Shown here in pieces: positions 10,318-21,238 of a stretch of 64,000 nucleotides of DNA; position 1 is the stretch's first letter; each line of letters starts with the position of its first letter. The translations under genes were made by a program, and so were the position numbers. The notes beneath the pieces are model-generated. The model had not been told where the DNA came from, did not search any database, and saw only the letters and a program-made list of their open reading frames with translations. The DNA comes from Rugalucina vietnamica (lineage: Eukaryota; Mollusca; Bivalvia; Lucinida; Lucinidae). Where the stretch lies: the NCBI GenBank assembly GCA_964017185.1, contig OZ024876.1, forward strand, positions 30,777,778-30,841,777. The letters are read 5' to 3'.

Positions 10318-11410
10318 TTATTTATTTACCCAAGAAAGCAGATATCTGTTTTGCGATATTAGACATCTTGTTTAATAAATAAGATATTTACTTTAATTTA
10401 TTAGATATCTATTATTAAGAAGATATCTTATAAATCAAATACGATAACCATTTTATATTATTACTAGATGTACAAAATGTTAATGTTAGATATCTGCAAT
10501 GTTAATATTAGATATCTGCAATGTTAATTTAGATGTCTAACAAAGTATATTTAGATATTATTCTACTTAAAAAGATATCTTATTTGTTATAATAGATATC
10601 TAAATTGACAAATAAGATATCTTAAAAATATATTAGATATCTTATTTGTAAAAAGTATATAACATATCTTAATTAATAATTAGTTATATGGATATCTGAT
10701 ATAGCAATTATGATATCAGATATAAACAAATTTCTTAATAAGGCATCTAAATCAGCATTTGCGATATCTAAAATAGTTCAATAGAAATCTGTGCTAACAT
10801 ATAAGATATCATATTTGTCGAATAAGATATCTTCTTGAGTATATTAGATATCCTAATTACATTCACTTGTAAGATATCAGATATGCTTAAGAAGATATCA
10901 TTTTTGATGAATTTCATATCTTATTTACAAAAATAGATATCTTATATCCTATATAAGCTATCTTATTGAGCTAAACAAATAAGACACCTCTAGTATATAA
11001 GATATCTTATTTATTTAACCCAATCACAACCGATTTCTTTTACTTATATAATTTATCTACTATGTCAATACAGATATCTAATTTATAACTTTAATTAAGA
11101 CATCTTGTATTTATTCATATATCTGAATTATAAATTAAGAAAATGTTTTTCTTATTCAGATATCTAATTTACCGAAAGAGAACTTATTGACCACTGTGTA
11201 TAAGATATCTGTATTACCAATTTAGATATCTTATTTGCTTATTAAGAAATCTAGGTTAGTAATAAAGATTTCATATTAACATAAGAAGATATCTTGATTA
11301 ATCTTGTAAGGAAGATATCTTGATTAATTTTGTAAAGAAGATATCTTATTTAGGTATAGCAGATGTCTCATTTAGTATATAAGATATCTAACTTATATTC
11401 GTTTCATAAT
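10318..11410. repeat. GATATC-rich palindromic block
   Basis: About 1.1 kb dominated by AAGATATCTTATTT and variants, in both orientations, every 20-50 bp and without a fixed period. No coding sequence is visible. Confidence 0.85.
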
Positions 11411-11417
11411 CACTCAG

Positions 11418-11590
11418 TCATCTCAGCGCTGTGTTTGGTGTGGGTTCGAGTCCCGCACTGGCTAATTGTGAGGCAAGCCAAGTTCTGCTTGCGGGTATGA
11501 CAGGTGGTTTTTCTCGGGGTTATCCCGTTTTCGCCCATCTACTTATTGGCCCGTCTCATATGAGCTGAAATAATCCTGAAACATAACTAG
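11418..11590 (+). mobile_element. tRNA-derived SINE (same family as 1871-2061)
   Basis: GTGGGTTCGAGTCCCGCAC (B box) is followed by GCTTGCGGGTATGACAGGTG and TTTTTCTCGGGGTTATCC, parallel to the SINE at 1871-2061. The A-box half is degraded. Confidence 0.65.
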
Positions 11591-11612
11591 AAGTTTGACT
11601 TCATTTCAGAGC

Positions 11613-11826
11613 GCGCTGGGTGTCGTAGTGGTAGAGCGTCAGACTTCAAATTGAGAGGTCCTGGGGTTCGATCCCCACAGGTGTCACCGTGTTTTGTCCT
11701 TGAGCATGACACATTAACTCCCTACAGTACTGGTTAAACCCAGGAATAATTGGCTCTGTACCGACATGACTGAAAAAATGTTGACTGGGACGTTAAGCCT
11801 CATTACAAATTGACTTTATTTCATTT
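11613..11826 (+). mobile_element. tRNA-derived SINE with GGGACGTTAAGCC tail
   Basis: Head GTGTCGTAGTGGTAGAGCGT (A box) and GGGGTTCGATCCCCAC (B box) look like a tRNA. A body follows with CTTGAGCATGACACATTAAC and ends TGGGACGTTAAGCCTCA. A copy on minus lies at 12812-13012. Confidence 0.8.
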
Positions 11827-11831
11827 AAAAA

Positions 11832-12020
11832 AGGAAGTGAAGTGCCGTAGGGGTAGACTACAGGACATCGATGCGAGAGGCCCTGGGTTCTGTACATAAC
11901 TCTACCATGCAGGTTGTATTCATGAATCTGTAGTTTTGTTTAAAACACAAGAAGTGGTGGCTCTTTGTCCCAACATGACATAAAACTTGTTTACTGGGAC
12001 GTGTAGTCATAACTTAACCA
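11832..12020 (+). mobile_element. Degraded SINE of the same type
   Basis: GTGCCGTAGGGGTAGACTAC and GGCCCTGGGTTCTG are eroded A and B boxes, followed by TTGTTTACTGGGACGTGTAG as the tail. Confidence 0.6.
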
Positions 12021-12195
12021 AACCATACCATAAAATTTGAAAATAAATGCTCAAATCTCAGTCTGACTGATAAAATAATGACTTGTATACCGAACCATAG
12101 GTGTTTTCTTTGTTCAAACCTGCTTTGTACATCAGAGACATTAATAATTGGTAGTTTATCTCGATAAAAGAGTGGTTGGTTGTATAGGCTATGGT

Positions 12196-12702
12196 GCCAT
12201 AAAGAATCTGTAACATATCATAAAGAATCTGTAACCCATCATTTAGTATCATACGGAATCCGTGACAAAATTTTGTCACAGATTCTTTATGATACTTTTG
12301 ATGCTTGTTAAAACAAAAGTCTGCAAAACAATTTCTTTGAAGATTAACATGCATGGAAAAGTGTTAGTTCATAGATAATCAGTTAAATTTCTAAACTCTT
12401 GATAAAATGTTTTGGTGTGTTATATATTTTGATATTCGTTTTCGATTTTCCTTGCTTAATTAACCATTTTAAGGATTTAATCACCCATTAACTTTCAACC
12501 TGTATATCCCCATTGCTAAAATTGATCGAGAACACTTTCCAGCTCATATATATTATGTATGTGTGCTCCAAAAGATCATTTCTGGCATCAAAAACCTTAG
12601 AAACGCCGGTTTCTCATCGCCTACCAATAATTGAGCTAGGAGAATCATAAAGAATCTGTAACACTATCATAAAGAATCAGTAGCTGATATCATAAAGAAT
12701 CA
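12196..12702 (-). repeat. Right subterminal array of TATCATAAAGAATC
   Basis: The complement of the left array occurs in two clusters, 12196-12300 and 12645-12702. The first cluster includes a hairpin whose arms are GTATCATACGGAATCCGTGA and its near complement. Confidence 0.75.
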
Positions 12703-12733
12703 TCCCGCACTGTGACGGACCTAAACCCCTGTG
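12640..12733 (-). repeat. Right terminal inverted repeat
   Basis: Partner of 5867-5955. It ends CACTGTGACGGACC then CCCTGTG, followed by ATGGA at 12734-12738. Confidence 0.6.
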
Positions 12734-12811
12734 ATGGATATCTATGCAAGAATTTGTTTTCACGTTTCCCATAGAAATGATCTCAAAATGCAAGAGACAA
12801 AATATGTTTGT

Positions 12812-13012
12812 TTGTTTGTATTGAGGCTTAACGTCCCAGTCAACAATTTTTCAGTCATGTCGGGTCGGACCCAACTCTTCTTGGGTTTAACCAGTTCTGT
12901 AGGGGGTTAATGTGTCTTGCTCAAGGACACAACACGGTGACGCCTGTGAGGATCGAACCCAGACCCTCTCGATTCGGAGTCCGACGCTCTACCACTACGC
13001 CACCGCCCTCCC
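12812..13012 (-). mobile_element. tRNA-derived SINE (GGGACGTTAAGCC family)
   Basis: Minus-strand copy of the 11613-11826 SINE. The head includes GTGGTAGAGCGTCGGACTCC, the B box GGGTTCGATCC, and the tail TGGGACGTTAAGCCTCA. Confidence 0.8.
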
Positions 13013-13410
13013 TGACAAAAGATGATATTGACACAAAATGGATTAAAGTCATCATAGGATCAAACTTTACCAAGTTTTGTATTGTCTAGTTTAGTTACAT
13101 GATGGCTAAATTTTCCAATCAATATAGTAAAGTCAAAATAGTTTGTCATAGTGAGACGGAGCCACCACTACCTGGGTATATATAACTATGTCATATCTTC
13201 CTTAGTTTCTAAAACTCTTTCTAGTAATTTGAAAGGGATAAGCAATGCCATCTATAATATGAATACTTCATATCTATAATTTGAATACTTCATATTTTTT
13301 TTTGTTATAGCATCATGGACTCTGACCCATCATATACTGAGACACTTTAGAAACGCACCACTCATTAAAATTGCAATGCAACTTTCAAAAAAAAAAAATA
13401 ATAAATAAAA

Positions 13411-13441
<31 letters not shown>

Positions 13442-13690
13442 AATAAAAAAAAATAATAAAAAAAATAAAATAAAATAAAAACTGATTAATATGCGTTAAG
13501 GACAAAATCAAATCAGGAAGTCTTTTGCCCCCGGATGTGATATTCTAACGAATTGCATTAAATCAAACTTGACAGACTTCAAGACACGAAAAAAGCAATT
13601 GCACACCGCATCAGTAGCATATGCCCTGATCAAAATTTACACCTAAACGCTACATAGACTACATATAAATTTCAAGCCACGTCATGAGAC
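13013..13690. other. Gene-free stretch with A/T low complexity
   Basis: No gene seen. 13388-13485 is an A-rich (AAAT)n tract, and 13258-13300 holds a short duplication of ATATCTATAATTTGAATACT. Confidence 0.6.
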
Positions 13691-13696
13691 ATCGGA

Positions 13697-13912
13697 AATT
13701 TTCCCTTTGCGAAAACAAAGACGTAGGTCAGCTGTGCAGTAACTGCACAGCTGATCAGCGCCTTTGTTTTTTCGCTACACGGATAGTACAATCCATTTTC
13801 TTTTTAAATCCAAAATTTCAAGCTTCTAGCCATCTTCTATGCTTGTACAGCTCGGTTTGTGTCGGACCTGGTCGGAATCCCAGATTGTTGGTTTTTCTCT
13901 TGCAGCGGTTCA
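13697..13912 (+). mobile_element. Palindrome-cored MITE, copy a
   Basis: The core is a long palindrome in which GCGAAAACAAAG(G/A)CGC and CAGCTTCGC-like arms mirror each other, followed by ACACGGATAGTACAAT, TGTGTCGGACCTGGTCGGAA and TTGTTGGTTTTTCT. The left end is degraded. Confidence 0.7.
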
Positions 13913-14019
13913 AAAATATAAATGTCATGTGTTCCTTTGCAAGCGACAAAAGCATGCTTGTTTTCGTACAGGGCCTAGTAATTTTTAATTAGTAAAACGA
14001 AATAGACTCAAACACTATT

Positions 14020-14255
14020 TGAGCCGCCTCGTGGAAAAACCAACAATGTGGTTTCCGAACAGGTCCGACACAAACCGGCCTGTATAGTCACAGAAGCAAG
14101 CTAGAAGCTTGAAATTTTGGAGTTAAGTAGAGGAGGGATTGTACTATCCGAGTAGCGAAAACAAAGGCGCTGATCAGCTTCGCGGTTACCGCGAAGCTGA
14201 TCTGCGTCTTTGTTTTCGCCTATGCAGATTGTTGGTTTTCCCATGAGGCGGCTCA
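14020..14255 (-). mobile_element. Palindrome-cored MITE, copy b
   Basis: A near-complete copy. Its ends are TGAGCCGCCTCGTG and CATGAGGCGGCTCA, with AAAACCAACAAT just inside each. The core palindrome contains CAGCTTCGCGGTTACCGCGA. Confidence 0.85.
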
Positions 14256-14472
14256 TTTGTTAACCTTTTAACATTAAAGTAAGATTATGGCTTAACTCTG
14301 CTGACGTATACAGTATATAAATGCATACTCTCCAAGATTAAAAACGCACTCGAAGTAAATAAAAACTTGCAGAACTAGTGTGATTGCAGTTCTTTCAGCT
14401 GTAAAAATAACTGAATGTGAATTAACATTTATGTTCGGTATACATCTTTCTGGTCCCTAACCTTGACTACTT

Positions 14473-14693
14473 TAGCCGCCGCATGGGAAAACCAACAATC
14501 TGCATAGGCGAAAACAAAGGCGCAGATCAGCTTCGCAGTAACTGCGAAGCTGATCAGCGCCTTTGTTTTCGCTACATGGATAGTGCAATTCCTGTACTTT
14601 CTAAATCCAAAATTTCCAGCCTCTAACCATTTTCTGTGATTGTGTCGGACCTGGTCGGAACCCAAATTGTTTGTTTTCTCAGACACAGGCTCA
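14473..14693 (+). mobile_element. Palindrome-cored MITE, copy c
   Basis: Plus-orientation copy, with CGCAGATCAGCTTCGCAGTA in the core and a degenerate right end (CACAGGCTCA). Confidence 0.85.
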
Positions 14694-14887
14694 TATCTTG
14701 AACCTGAATGACTATAAATGCCTTGACCAGGTTGACAATTTTAAGCAAGGCTGCAGATGCCGCTCTCTTAGAAAGTTTAAACTATTCTTGAAATAATTAA
14801 CTTGGACTGTTATCTGTTAGGGTAATGTGGCTTTTATTGTATTTTCTTTTCTCATACTACACAGCTGAGAAACACGTGGTACGGAAT

Positions 14888-15271
14888 GGGTGACGCACAA
14901 TGAAATTCTCTCCGAAGTTGAGATGAGAAATTCGACTTTTCTCCTATGGCGGTTACTCTATTGACTGATAGGTAAGTGCAGTCAATGTACAAATGGAACG
15001 ATTATTGAATGAAAGTAACATACATGTAAGGAATCCAGGTTATTTCGTATTCGCAAACACTTCCGCCCCATGAATATATATAGTACTTCCAACACAAAAA
15101 CATTGAAGTGTTTCCGAAAACGAAATAACTGGGATTTCTTATGTTACTTTCGTTCAAGAAATGTTCAATTTCTGCATTGACTGCACCTATCTACCAGTCA
15201 GTAAAAGAAACGCTTTAGGAGAAAACTCAAAACTCTAATCTCAAATTCGTTCTGAATTGCAGTGTGTCACC
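14888..15271. repeat. Foldback, arms about 190 bp
   Basis: GGGTGACGCACAATGAAATT at the left mirrors GAATTGCAGTGTGTCACC at the right. Matching continues inward through TGCAGTCAATG, GAAAGTAACAT and CAAACACTTC to a centre near 15085. The arms are perhaps 80% alike. Confidence 0.75.
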
Positions 15272-15402
15272 GATCATTTATCGGCTTGTATACAATAGCA
15301 CGTGATTGTCAGTAGTGAATATGCCACGGTGACATAATTCGAGAAAAATACTATTCTCTTAAAACTGTTCTCCTAAAAATTAATGCCTTTAGTTATAGTT
15401 TG

Positions 15403-15450
<48 letters not shown>
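15403..15450 (+). repeat. Poly-A tract
   Basis: About 48 uninterrupted A residues. No retroposed body is recognisable upstream. Confidence 0.95.
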
Positions 15451-15453
<3 letters not shown>

Positions 15454-15574
15454 GATAAATAAATAGATAAATAAACACTGTCAGCGTGCTTTTGCGTGAC
15501 ATTTGTATATTGTATGAAATTATGTGACCTGTAGTGATTTTCAAAGAAATACTAGTTTTAAAGTCTGCCGTGCG

Positions 15575-15580
<6 letters not shown>

Positions 15581-15614
<34 letters not shown>
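15581..15614 (+). repeat. Poly-T tract
   Basis: About 34 T residues. Together with 15403-15450 it brackets a 130-bp segment in inverted fashion. Confidence 0.95.
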
Positions 15615-15622
<8 letters not shown>

Positions 15623-16359
15623 GGATATATTTCTTAATCCTAGAAAGGTGAATACTTACAGAAACAATATACAGTGTGAGTAGGGGAGTATTAGCATATT
15701 GCATATGCGCACATTTTATTCATTTCTTATTTTCAATAATCGGTCAAAAGCAAAGAAAAGTTGAATTTCAGTTCAACTATTTTTCCTTCAACGATTTCAC
15801 GATACATTTGGCTAATGCTGACTGATTTTGGGAGCCACTCTGAAAAGTCCATCCCCGAATTTTAAATTGAAAAATTTTCTTGCAAAGTTGTTGCGCATGT
15901 TGCAGCGGCATATGAAAACACGGTAATAAAGTCAACACCAAGAGGATATGTCCGCTGCACAGTCGGGGGAGTGTTCGAGTCGACTGGTACGACGGAGGTC
16001 ATCTCGTCTCATAGAAGATTTTAAAAACAATAACTGCGGGAAACAGAATGATAACGTAAGTTTAGCTCTTTAAAGGTGGGCTTACGGGATGGGTCTGGTC
16101 ATCGTCCGTCCGTCCGTGTGTTTTGAAGCACATGAGATCTTTACTTTAGTTTCCATGGCAACAGATGGGAGAAGTTGTTGTCAGCACTCTAGCTGTCTCA
16201 TTCCTGTCAACTGTGTATTTTTTGTCCTTACATGTACCTAAGACAACCATTAATTTTCAGATAAGTTCGAAATTCACGGAGTGCGGTTGAGTAAAGGTAC
16301 TCTTGAGTATTTTAGCCCGCGTAATAATACACCTTACTTCGCTATTTTGTATCCGATCG
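15615..16359. other. No supportable gene
   Basis: I see no repeat family or gene here. TCGTCCGTCCGTCCGTG at 16098-16115 resembles the (GTCC)n phrase of HBR elements. Confidence 0.5.
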
Positions 16360-17505
16360 TACAGCTGCGTTCAGTTATTAATTATACCCTTGCGATATAT
16401 ATCAGAAATAAATTGACAACTCTTCCTGTTTTTGAACAATCGTCACTGGCAAGAAATGGATAACTGGAAGAATGTGTTTATATAATTTGTTAAGTATGAG
16501 TGTAAATATTTACTCTGAATATAAAACTATAAAACTTCCAGATCTTGTGATGCTGTATACCCAAATTGATTAAACTGATTAATTAAAAAAAAAATAAAAA
16601 AATCTATATTCGAGTTTCAAAGATTCTACAAGGAACCATATATTTAATGGTTAGTGATTTTATTTGTAATTTATGAAAGAATAACCATTTTCGTACTAAG
16701 GCTGAAAATAAGGTGTCTTTATGAGCACTCTTTACAAAGTGACACCCTGATTTTCAATCGACGTGCATTTTAGAATTTCATAGTAAAGCGGTTGAAACTA
16801 AGCATGTTATTTTGCATGAAAACTAATATTCCCCCAAGACGGGCGTTAGAAGAAAGATTCCATGTGGGTTGTTTCTTCATGAGGTAAGCATGTCTTAAAG
16901 CAATGTGGAGTCACCTCTTGCTAAATGTATTCTGCCAAAATGATGAAATACCAGCCCACGTCTTGGCAGAATATAAAGCTAGAGGTAACTCCACAGTACT
17001 TTAAGACATACTTTCCTCATGAAGGAAAGCTTTCGTCCATGTGGAATATTACTTTTCTTGCAAAATAACACAGACATGCTTAGTTTTATATTGTAACAAC
17101 CACTTTATCATGAAATTCTAAAATGCACATTTAATGAAAATCATGGTGTAACTTTGTAAATAGTGCTCATAAAGGCACTAAATTTTCTGCCTTAGTACAA
17201 ACATGGTTACTGTAGTATTCTTTCATAAATTACAATTAGAATTACAAACCATTGACCATGGTTCCTTGTGCAATATTTGAAACTCGAATATCAGCGATTT
17301 TTTTTGTTAAAATTTGGGCATACAGCATCACAAGATCTGGAAGTTTTATATACAGAGTAAATATTTACACTCATACTTAATAAAATATATAAATAAATTC
17401 CTCCAGCTGTCCATTTCTTGCCAGTGGCGATAATTCAAAAACAAGAAGAGTTGTCAATTTCTTTCTAAATATCGCAGGTGTATGTTAATAACTGAACGTA
17501 GCTGT
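16360..17505. repeat. 1.15 kb foldback (long inverted repeat)
   Basis: TACAGCTGCGTTCAGTTATTA at the left mirrors AATAACTGAACGTAGCTGTA at the right. The arms run about 575 bp to TCTGCCA (16931-16937) and TGGCAGA (16964-16970), with a 26-bp loop. Identity looks near 80-85% with small indels. No coding sequence. Confidence 0.9.
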
Positions 17506-17933
17506 ATGACCAGACCAGAGACAAGAGTTCGGGTGGGATTGAAATTCAGATTCGACAATAGACGGCTCAGTGGAAGCTAACTTCTTAGTGTTATCAAGTA
17601 TGAGATTAAGCCTTGAACATAAACACAGACGCTTAAACAGCTGCTGCTTATACACTTACATACAAGCATTATAACAGACACTTTTTGACCTGAAGAAAAT
17701 AAACAAAGTGCTGAAATATAAATGACAAATACTATTTATTTAAGTCGAGATAACTTAATAGATTTTAAAATCGGAGTGGCTATAATTGACAAACGTTTAA
17801 AAATCACTTTTTTTCACGAGTAATATTAATCTGGGATGACCATTTTCAAATCCGTGTATTTTACAGTCAATCACCTCTAGTCAACGGTGCTGAAATGTCA
17901 TGGGCTCATTCCGAGGACAATCTATCTGTACAT
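17506..17933. other. No supportable gene
   Basis: Intergenic-looking AT-rich sequence without recognisable elements. Confidence 0.5.
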
Positions 17934-18203
17934 TACGAAAACACGCCTATGCAATATACAGAATTTTTTTAAATTGTAAAATTTGAAAATTTTCAGAAGA
18001 AATCTTTTGATAATTTTCTTATTTTTGCTCAAAACATAGATTGTGGGTACACGTTAGAACCGCCTCGGTGAGGCGGTTCTAACGAGTACCCACAATCTAT
18101 GTTTTAGAGCAAAAAATAAGAAAAATAGGTATATCCCTGCATACTCCAGTTTTTCTGTATAAAAGTGTGATATAAGGGGTATACATTACACGGACATGTT
18201 TTC
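17934..18203. mobile_element. Hairpin MITE with ACGAAAACACG ends
   Basis: The outer ends ACGAAAACACGCC...TATAC and GTATACATTACACGGACATG form a short terminal repeat. At the centre, ATAGATTGTGGGTACACGTT and AGAACCGCCTCG pair with their complements around a 2-4 nt loop, giving an almost perfect hairpin of about 50 bp per arm. A sister copy lies at 42757-43028. Confidence 0.8.
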
Positions 18204-18314
18204 CTAATGAGAAAGTATGACATTGAACCCGAACTTAAAGAATTGTTATACTCTCAAAATATAATCCGTGTCTTTGTTTATTCGTATTATATTAGTTTAT
18301 ATTTATTTCATAAA

Positions 18315-18551
18315 TGAGCCTGTGCATGAGAAAACCAACAATTTGCATATGCGAAAACAAAGGCGCAGACCAGCTTCGCGGTAACCGCGAAGCTGATCAG
18401 CGCCTTTGTTTTCGCTACATGGATAGTACAATCCCTCTTCTTCTTAAATCCGAAATTTCACGTTTCTAGCCTGCTTCTGTGACAGTACAGGCCGGTTTGT
18501 GTCGGACCTGGTCGGAAACCCAAATTGTTGGTTTTGTCACGCACAGGCTCA
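18315..18551 (+). mobile_element. Palindrome-cored MITE, copy d
   Basis: The ends are TGAGCCTGTGCATGAG and CACGCACAGGCTCA. The core palindrome is almost perfect. Confidence 0.85.
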
Positions 18552-18579
18552 AATATTGTTCTATCTTTAGACGTTGAGG

Positions 18580-18740
18580 AGCCAATAGACCCTGGTGCAC
18601 CATGCCGGGGATTTTTGAAGGGTATAATTTTCTGAAAGCCCATCCAATTCCATTCAAAATGACACTTGTTAGCACTCTGACCGTTGGGGCCTTTGGGCGT
18701 AGTGGCCTTTTGAATGCGTTACGTAGGTGACATGTTGCCA
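18580..18740 (-). repeat. Dispersed repeat shared with 26880-27020
   Basis: GGTGCACCATGCCGGGGATT, CTGAAAGCC and TGTTAGCACTCTGAC recur in reverse complement at 26920-27010. The class is unknown. Confidence 0.65.
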
Positions 18741-19022
18741 ATTTCATGAGAATCGCCATAAAATCAACAATTGGAATATTTTTTATGAAATTTAGTGTTA
18801 AAACAAACACACAAGTTAGCAAAATATGCTAAAACATATGCTTTTCTATAAACATAATTCATTGTACCACGTATGGTAACGTATGTAACAAAATATGTAG
18901 TAGACGTTCCATAAAACAGTACATCAAATTTCTAACGCAAATAAACAAACTGACTGTGTAAAAATATTTTTGAATAAAGTCTGTTATCCGAATTAGTTTA
19001 CTCAAAAGTTTGTACTTTGTTT
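18741..19022. other. No supportable gene
   Basis: AT-rich sequence with no recognised element. Confidence 0.5.
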
Positions 19023-19660
19023 GCAGCTACACGTCATATTCTGAAACTTGTGTCGTCCCCACTTGCCGGTATAAATATATTTACGTGTATTACTAAACCA
19101 TGCTTAGTCATTCTCAAAGGGACACCGGGGAATAGTACAATTCAGCGATACATTTCTAGTTAAAACTTGGCATTGTCTAAATGGTACACTTATCATAACC
19201 CAATGACACCTCATTGATTGTTACCGAGTGGTTTGTCATTGGTAACGTAGATAACGGCAAGATATCGTAAGAACATTCCCTATATACAGAGGGTTGAGGT
19301 GAAATAATTTGTGAGGATTTGCTTCAAAATAATGAATTTAGTGTTTGCAAGTAATTCTGTAGCCCAAATTATTTAACAAACAATGTTTGGACTTTGCAAA
19401 GTGTATGCTGTTGAGTGAAACTTGTGTCGTCCTTGCTTGCCTACATATATGTATTTGATATATACGTATTTTAAAATACATATTATACTTTCTTAAAGGG
19501 TCATTGGGGGAAAACTCAATTCAATGACGCATTTTCAGCTTAAAATTACCATTGTGTTAATGGTTACAAGCTTAATACTAACATAACGCCACCTTAATGC
19601 ATGTCGCCTAGTGCCTTGTCATATGGTAACGTAGATAACGATAAGTGCCGTAAAGTCATT
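19023..19660 (+). repeat. Old direct duplication, period about 390 bp
   Basis: GAAACTTGTGTCGTCC, GGTAACGTAGATAACG and the text between them occur at 19042-19280 and again at 19419-19660 in the same order, with clear divergence. Confidence 0.75.
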
Positions 19661-20547
19661 TCCACTCATACAAAAAAACAGAGATTCCTAAATGCTTATG
19701 AATCTGAACTGACAAAAATAAAACACATCTTAGATTTCAGAATTGGGCTCTAAAATGGTTTCAGTGTGTGTTAATTAGAATTATAATCAGTCTTTCGGTC
19801 AATCAATCAATCATGAAATTCACTGGATATTACAATAGAACTATCAACCTTCGTCATATTTATGCTAGCAAAATGTGAGGGTGGGTTGATTAACTTTAGC
19901 CATGGTTATGTGACATAGCCATACAGCTGGTGTGTAACAATGCACTATAGGGCTTAACTTGTTGAAGCTACATAAAAATGAGCATTGCAGATATGTCTGT
20001 TGACGTCAAGATTGATGTCAGCAAGGCTTTTGAGTGAATGTGCTATATACATGTACGTAGCTAATTCAAACGTCATGCCATAATCCAAAAAATCGACAAA
20101 AATGGTGGATTTTTGTGGGGTTTGCAAGATACCTTTATTTACTTCTGTTGCATTCTAAATTGGCATTTTCTGCAGGAAACTACACATGATAGTGTAATGT
20201 TAGACCATAATGCGTTTTGTATTATGTTTTCTTAAATGTGACTGCCGAAAACATGTTGGCAAAATGTACTTTGTTAGTGAAATTATAAATGATTATAATT
20301 ATACCTTACCAATGTGGTAAGACAGAGAGTGGCAGTGCTAAGTGAGCATTCTTCTCCATTGAGAACAAAATGAAGCGCGACTCCTTGAGATTGTGTTCCT
20401 TTTGATTCGTTATACACCTAACATGCCTTGGATGGTTAGTGAAAGATGGATACTTGCATGAAATCTGCAAAACCTAACATAATTAGGTTGTTAATGATGA
20501 TAATGCTACAATATAGTCACTACTTAATTCTGAGCCGAGATACACAG
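19661..20547. other. No supportable gene
   Basis: I find no reading frame or repeat that I recognise in this stretch. Confidence 0.5.
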
Positions 20548-20612
20548 TGGAGAGCGTGGTGACCTAGTGGTATAGTGTCGAGCCCAGGAGTGAGAACTTG
20601 GTTGTTCGAAAC
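20548..20612 (+). mobile_element. tRNA-like SINE head
   Basis: GTGGTGACCTAGTGGTATAG resembles an A box, with a weak B-box-like GGTTGTTCGAAAC 40 bp on. The body is not recognised. Confidence 0.4.
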
Positions 20613-20861
20613 TTTCTTTACCGTGAATTTTTTACAAGTATACGGAACACAACAAAAACTGCAACAAATGAAATATATTATATCTACTCCATCTAGAAAG
20701 AATATACGTAATTCAGGAATGAAGATTCCCATTGCTGATTTTGGCGGGTCCGGAAATAGTGTTTAAGTAGGCTGGGCTGGGGCCGGACCCTTCGTGTGTC
20801 TTGCTCAGTCCACTGAGGTTCATCTGGCAGTTTTCTTTTGCTCCAAAGTTTCTTTGTTTTG

Positions 20862-21110
20862 TTTGAATTGATGCTTAGCGTCCCTGTCAACAGCTATGAT
20901 CATGTCGGGACGTTGCCTCCATTTTATGGGACTTATACCTAAAATTACATGTCCAAACTTAGGACGTCATGACATTCAAATATTGGTTTTAATATAACCA
21001 CCCAACTAAACCATGGAGACTTATATGTATGAGTGGCTTAACTTAACCACTTTTCCTGGATAGGTTCAAACCTGAGCAGTTAACCAGTAATCAGATGGTC
21101 AGTCAGTCAG
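20862..21110 (-). mobile_element. tRNA-derived SINE
   Basis: On minus: CTGACCATCTGATTACTGGT, CTCAGGTTTGAACC (B-box-like), a body with CATGATCATAGCTGTTGACA and a GGGACGCTAAGCATCAATTC tail. The plus copy at 52677-52920 has the same order. Confidence 0.65.
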
Positions 21111-21145
21111 TCAGAGTTTCAGTTATGTTCCCTGGGATCCTAAAA

Positions 21146-21237
21146 AGGTACGTGTACAAGTCAGAAACGCAATCATAAAAAAACAACTAACACTCCAAAA
21201 ACCGAGGTGGGAACAAACTAAATTGACAATTAGGCAC
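21146..21237 (-). mobile_element. Penelope-like 3' end fragment
   Basis: TGTACAAGTCAGAAACGCAA, CACTCCAAAAACCGAGGTGG and GACAATTAGGCAC follow 24386-24480 in order. Confidence 0.6.
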
Positions 21238-21238
21238 T

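Larger units (their letters stand above)
5867..12733. mobile_element. Large non-autonomous element with CACAGTG-type ends
   Basis: The left end reads CACAGTGTTTCAGGTCTGTC and the right end, complemented, CACAGGGGTTTAGGTCCGTC. The match continues inward for about 80 bp, through CACAGTG again and then GATTCTTTATGATA. ATGGA flanks both sides. A 5-bp duplication with CACWGTG-like ends is the hallmark of Transib and RAG-like transposons, but no transposase-like coding sequence is visible. The interior is mostly later insertions (6668-9843, SINEs) and a GATATC block. The assignment to that superfamily is inference. Confidence 0.6.

Noticed and set aside
12058-12354. 98-residue minus frame
   Set aside because: Mostly a reading of the subterminal repeat array of the large element.
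11613-13012. tRNA-like sequences that could be called tRNA genes
   Set aside because: A and B boxes are present, but the cloverleaf is imperfect, and each is followed by the same SINE body and tail; they are SINE heads.
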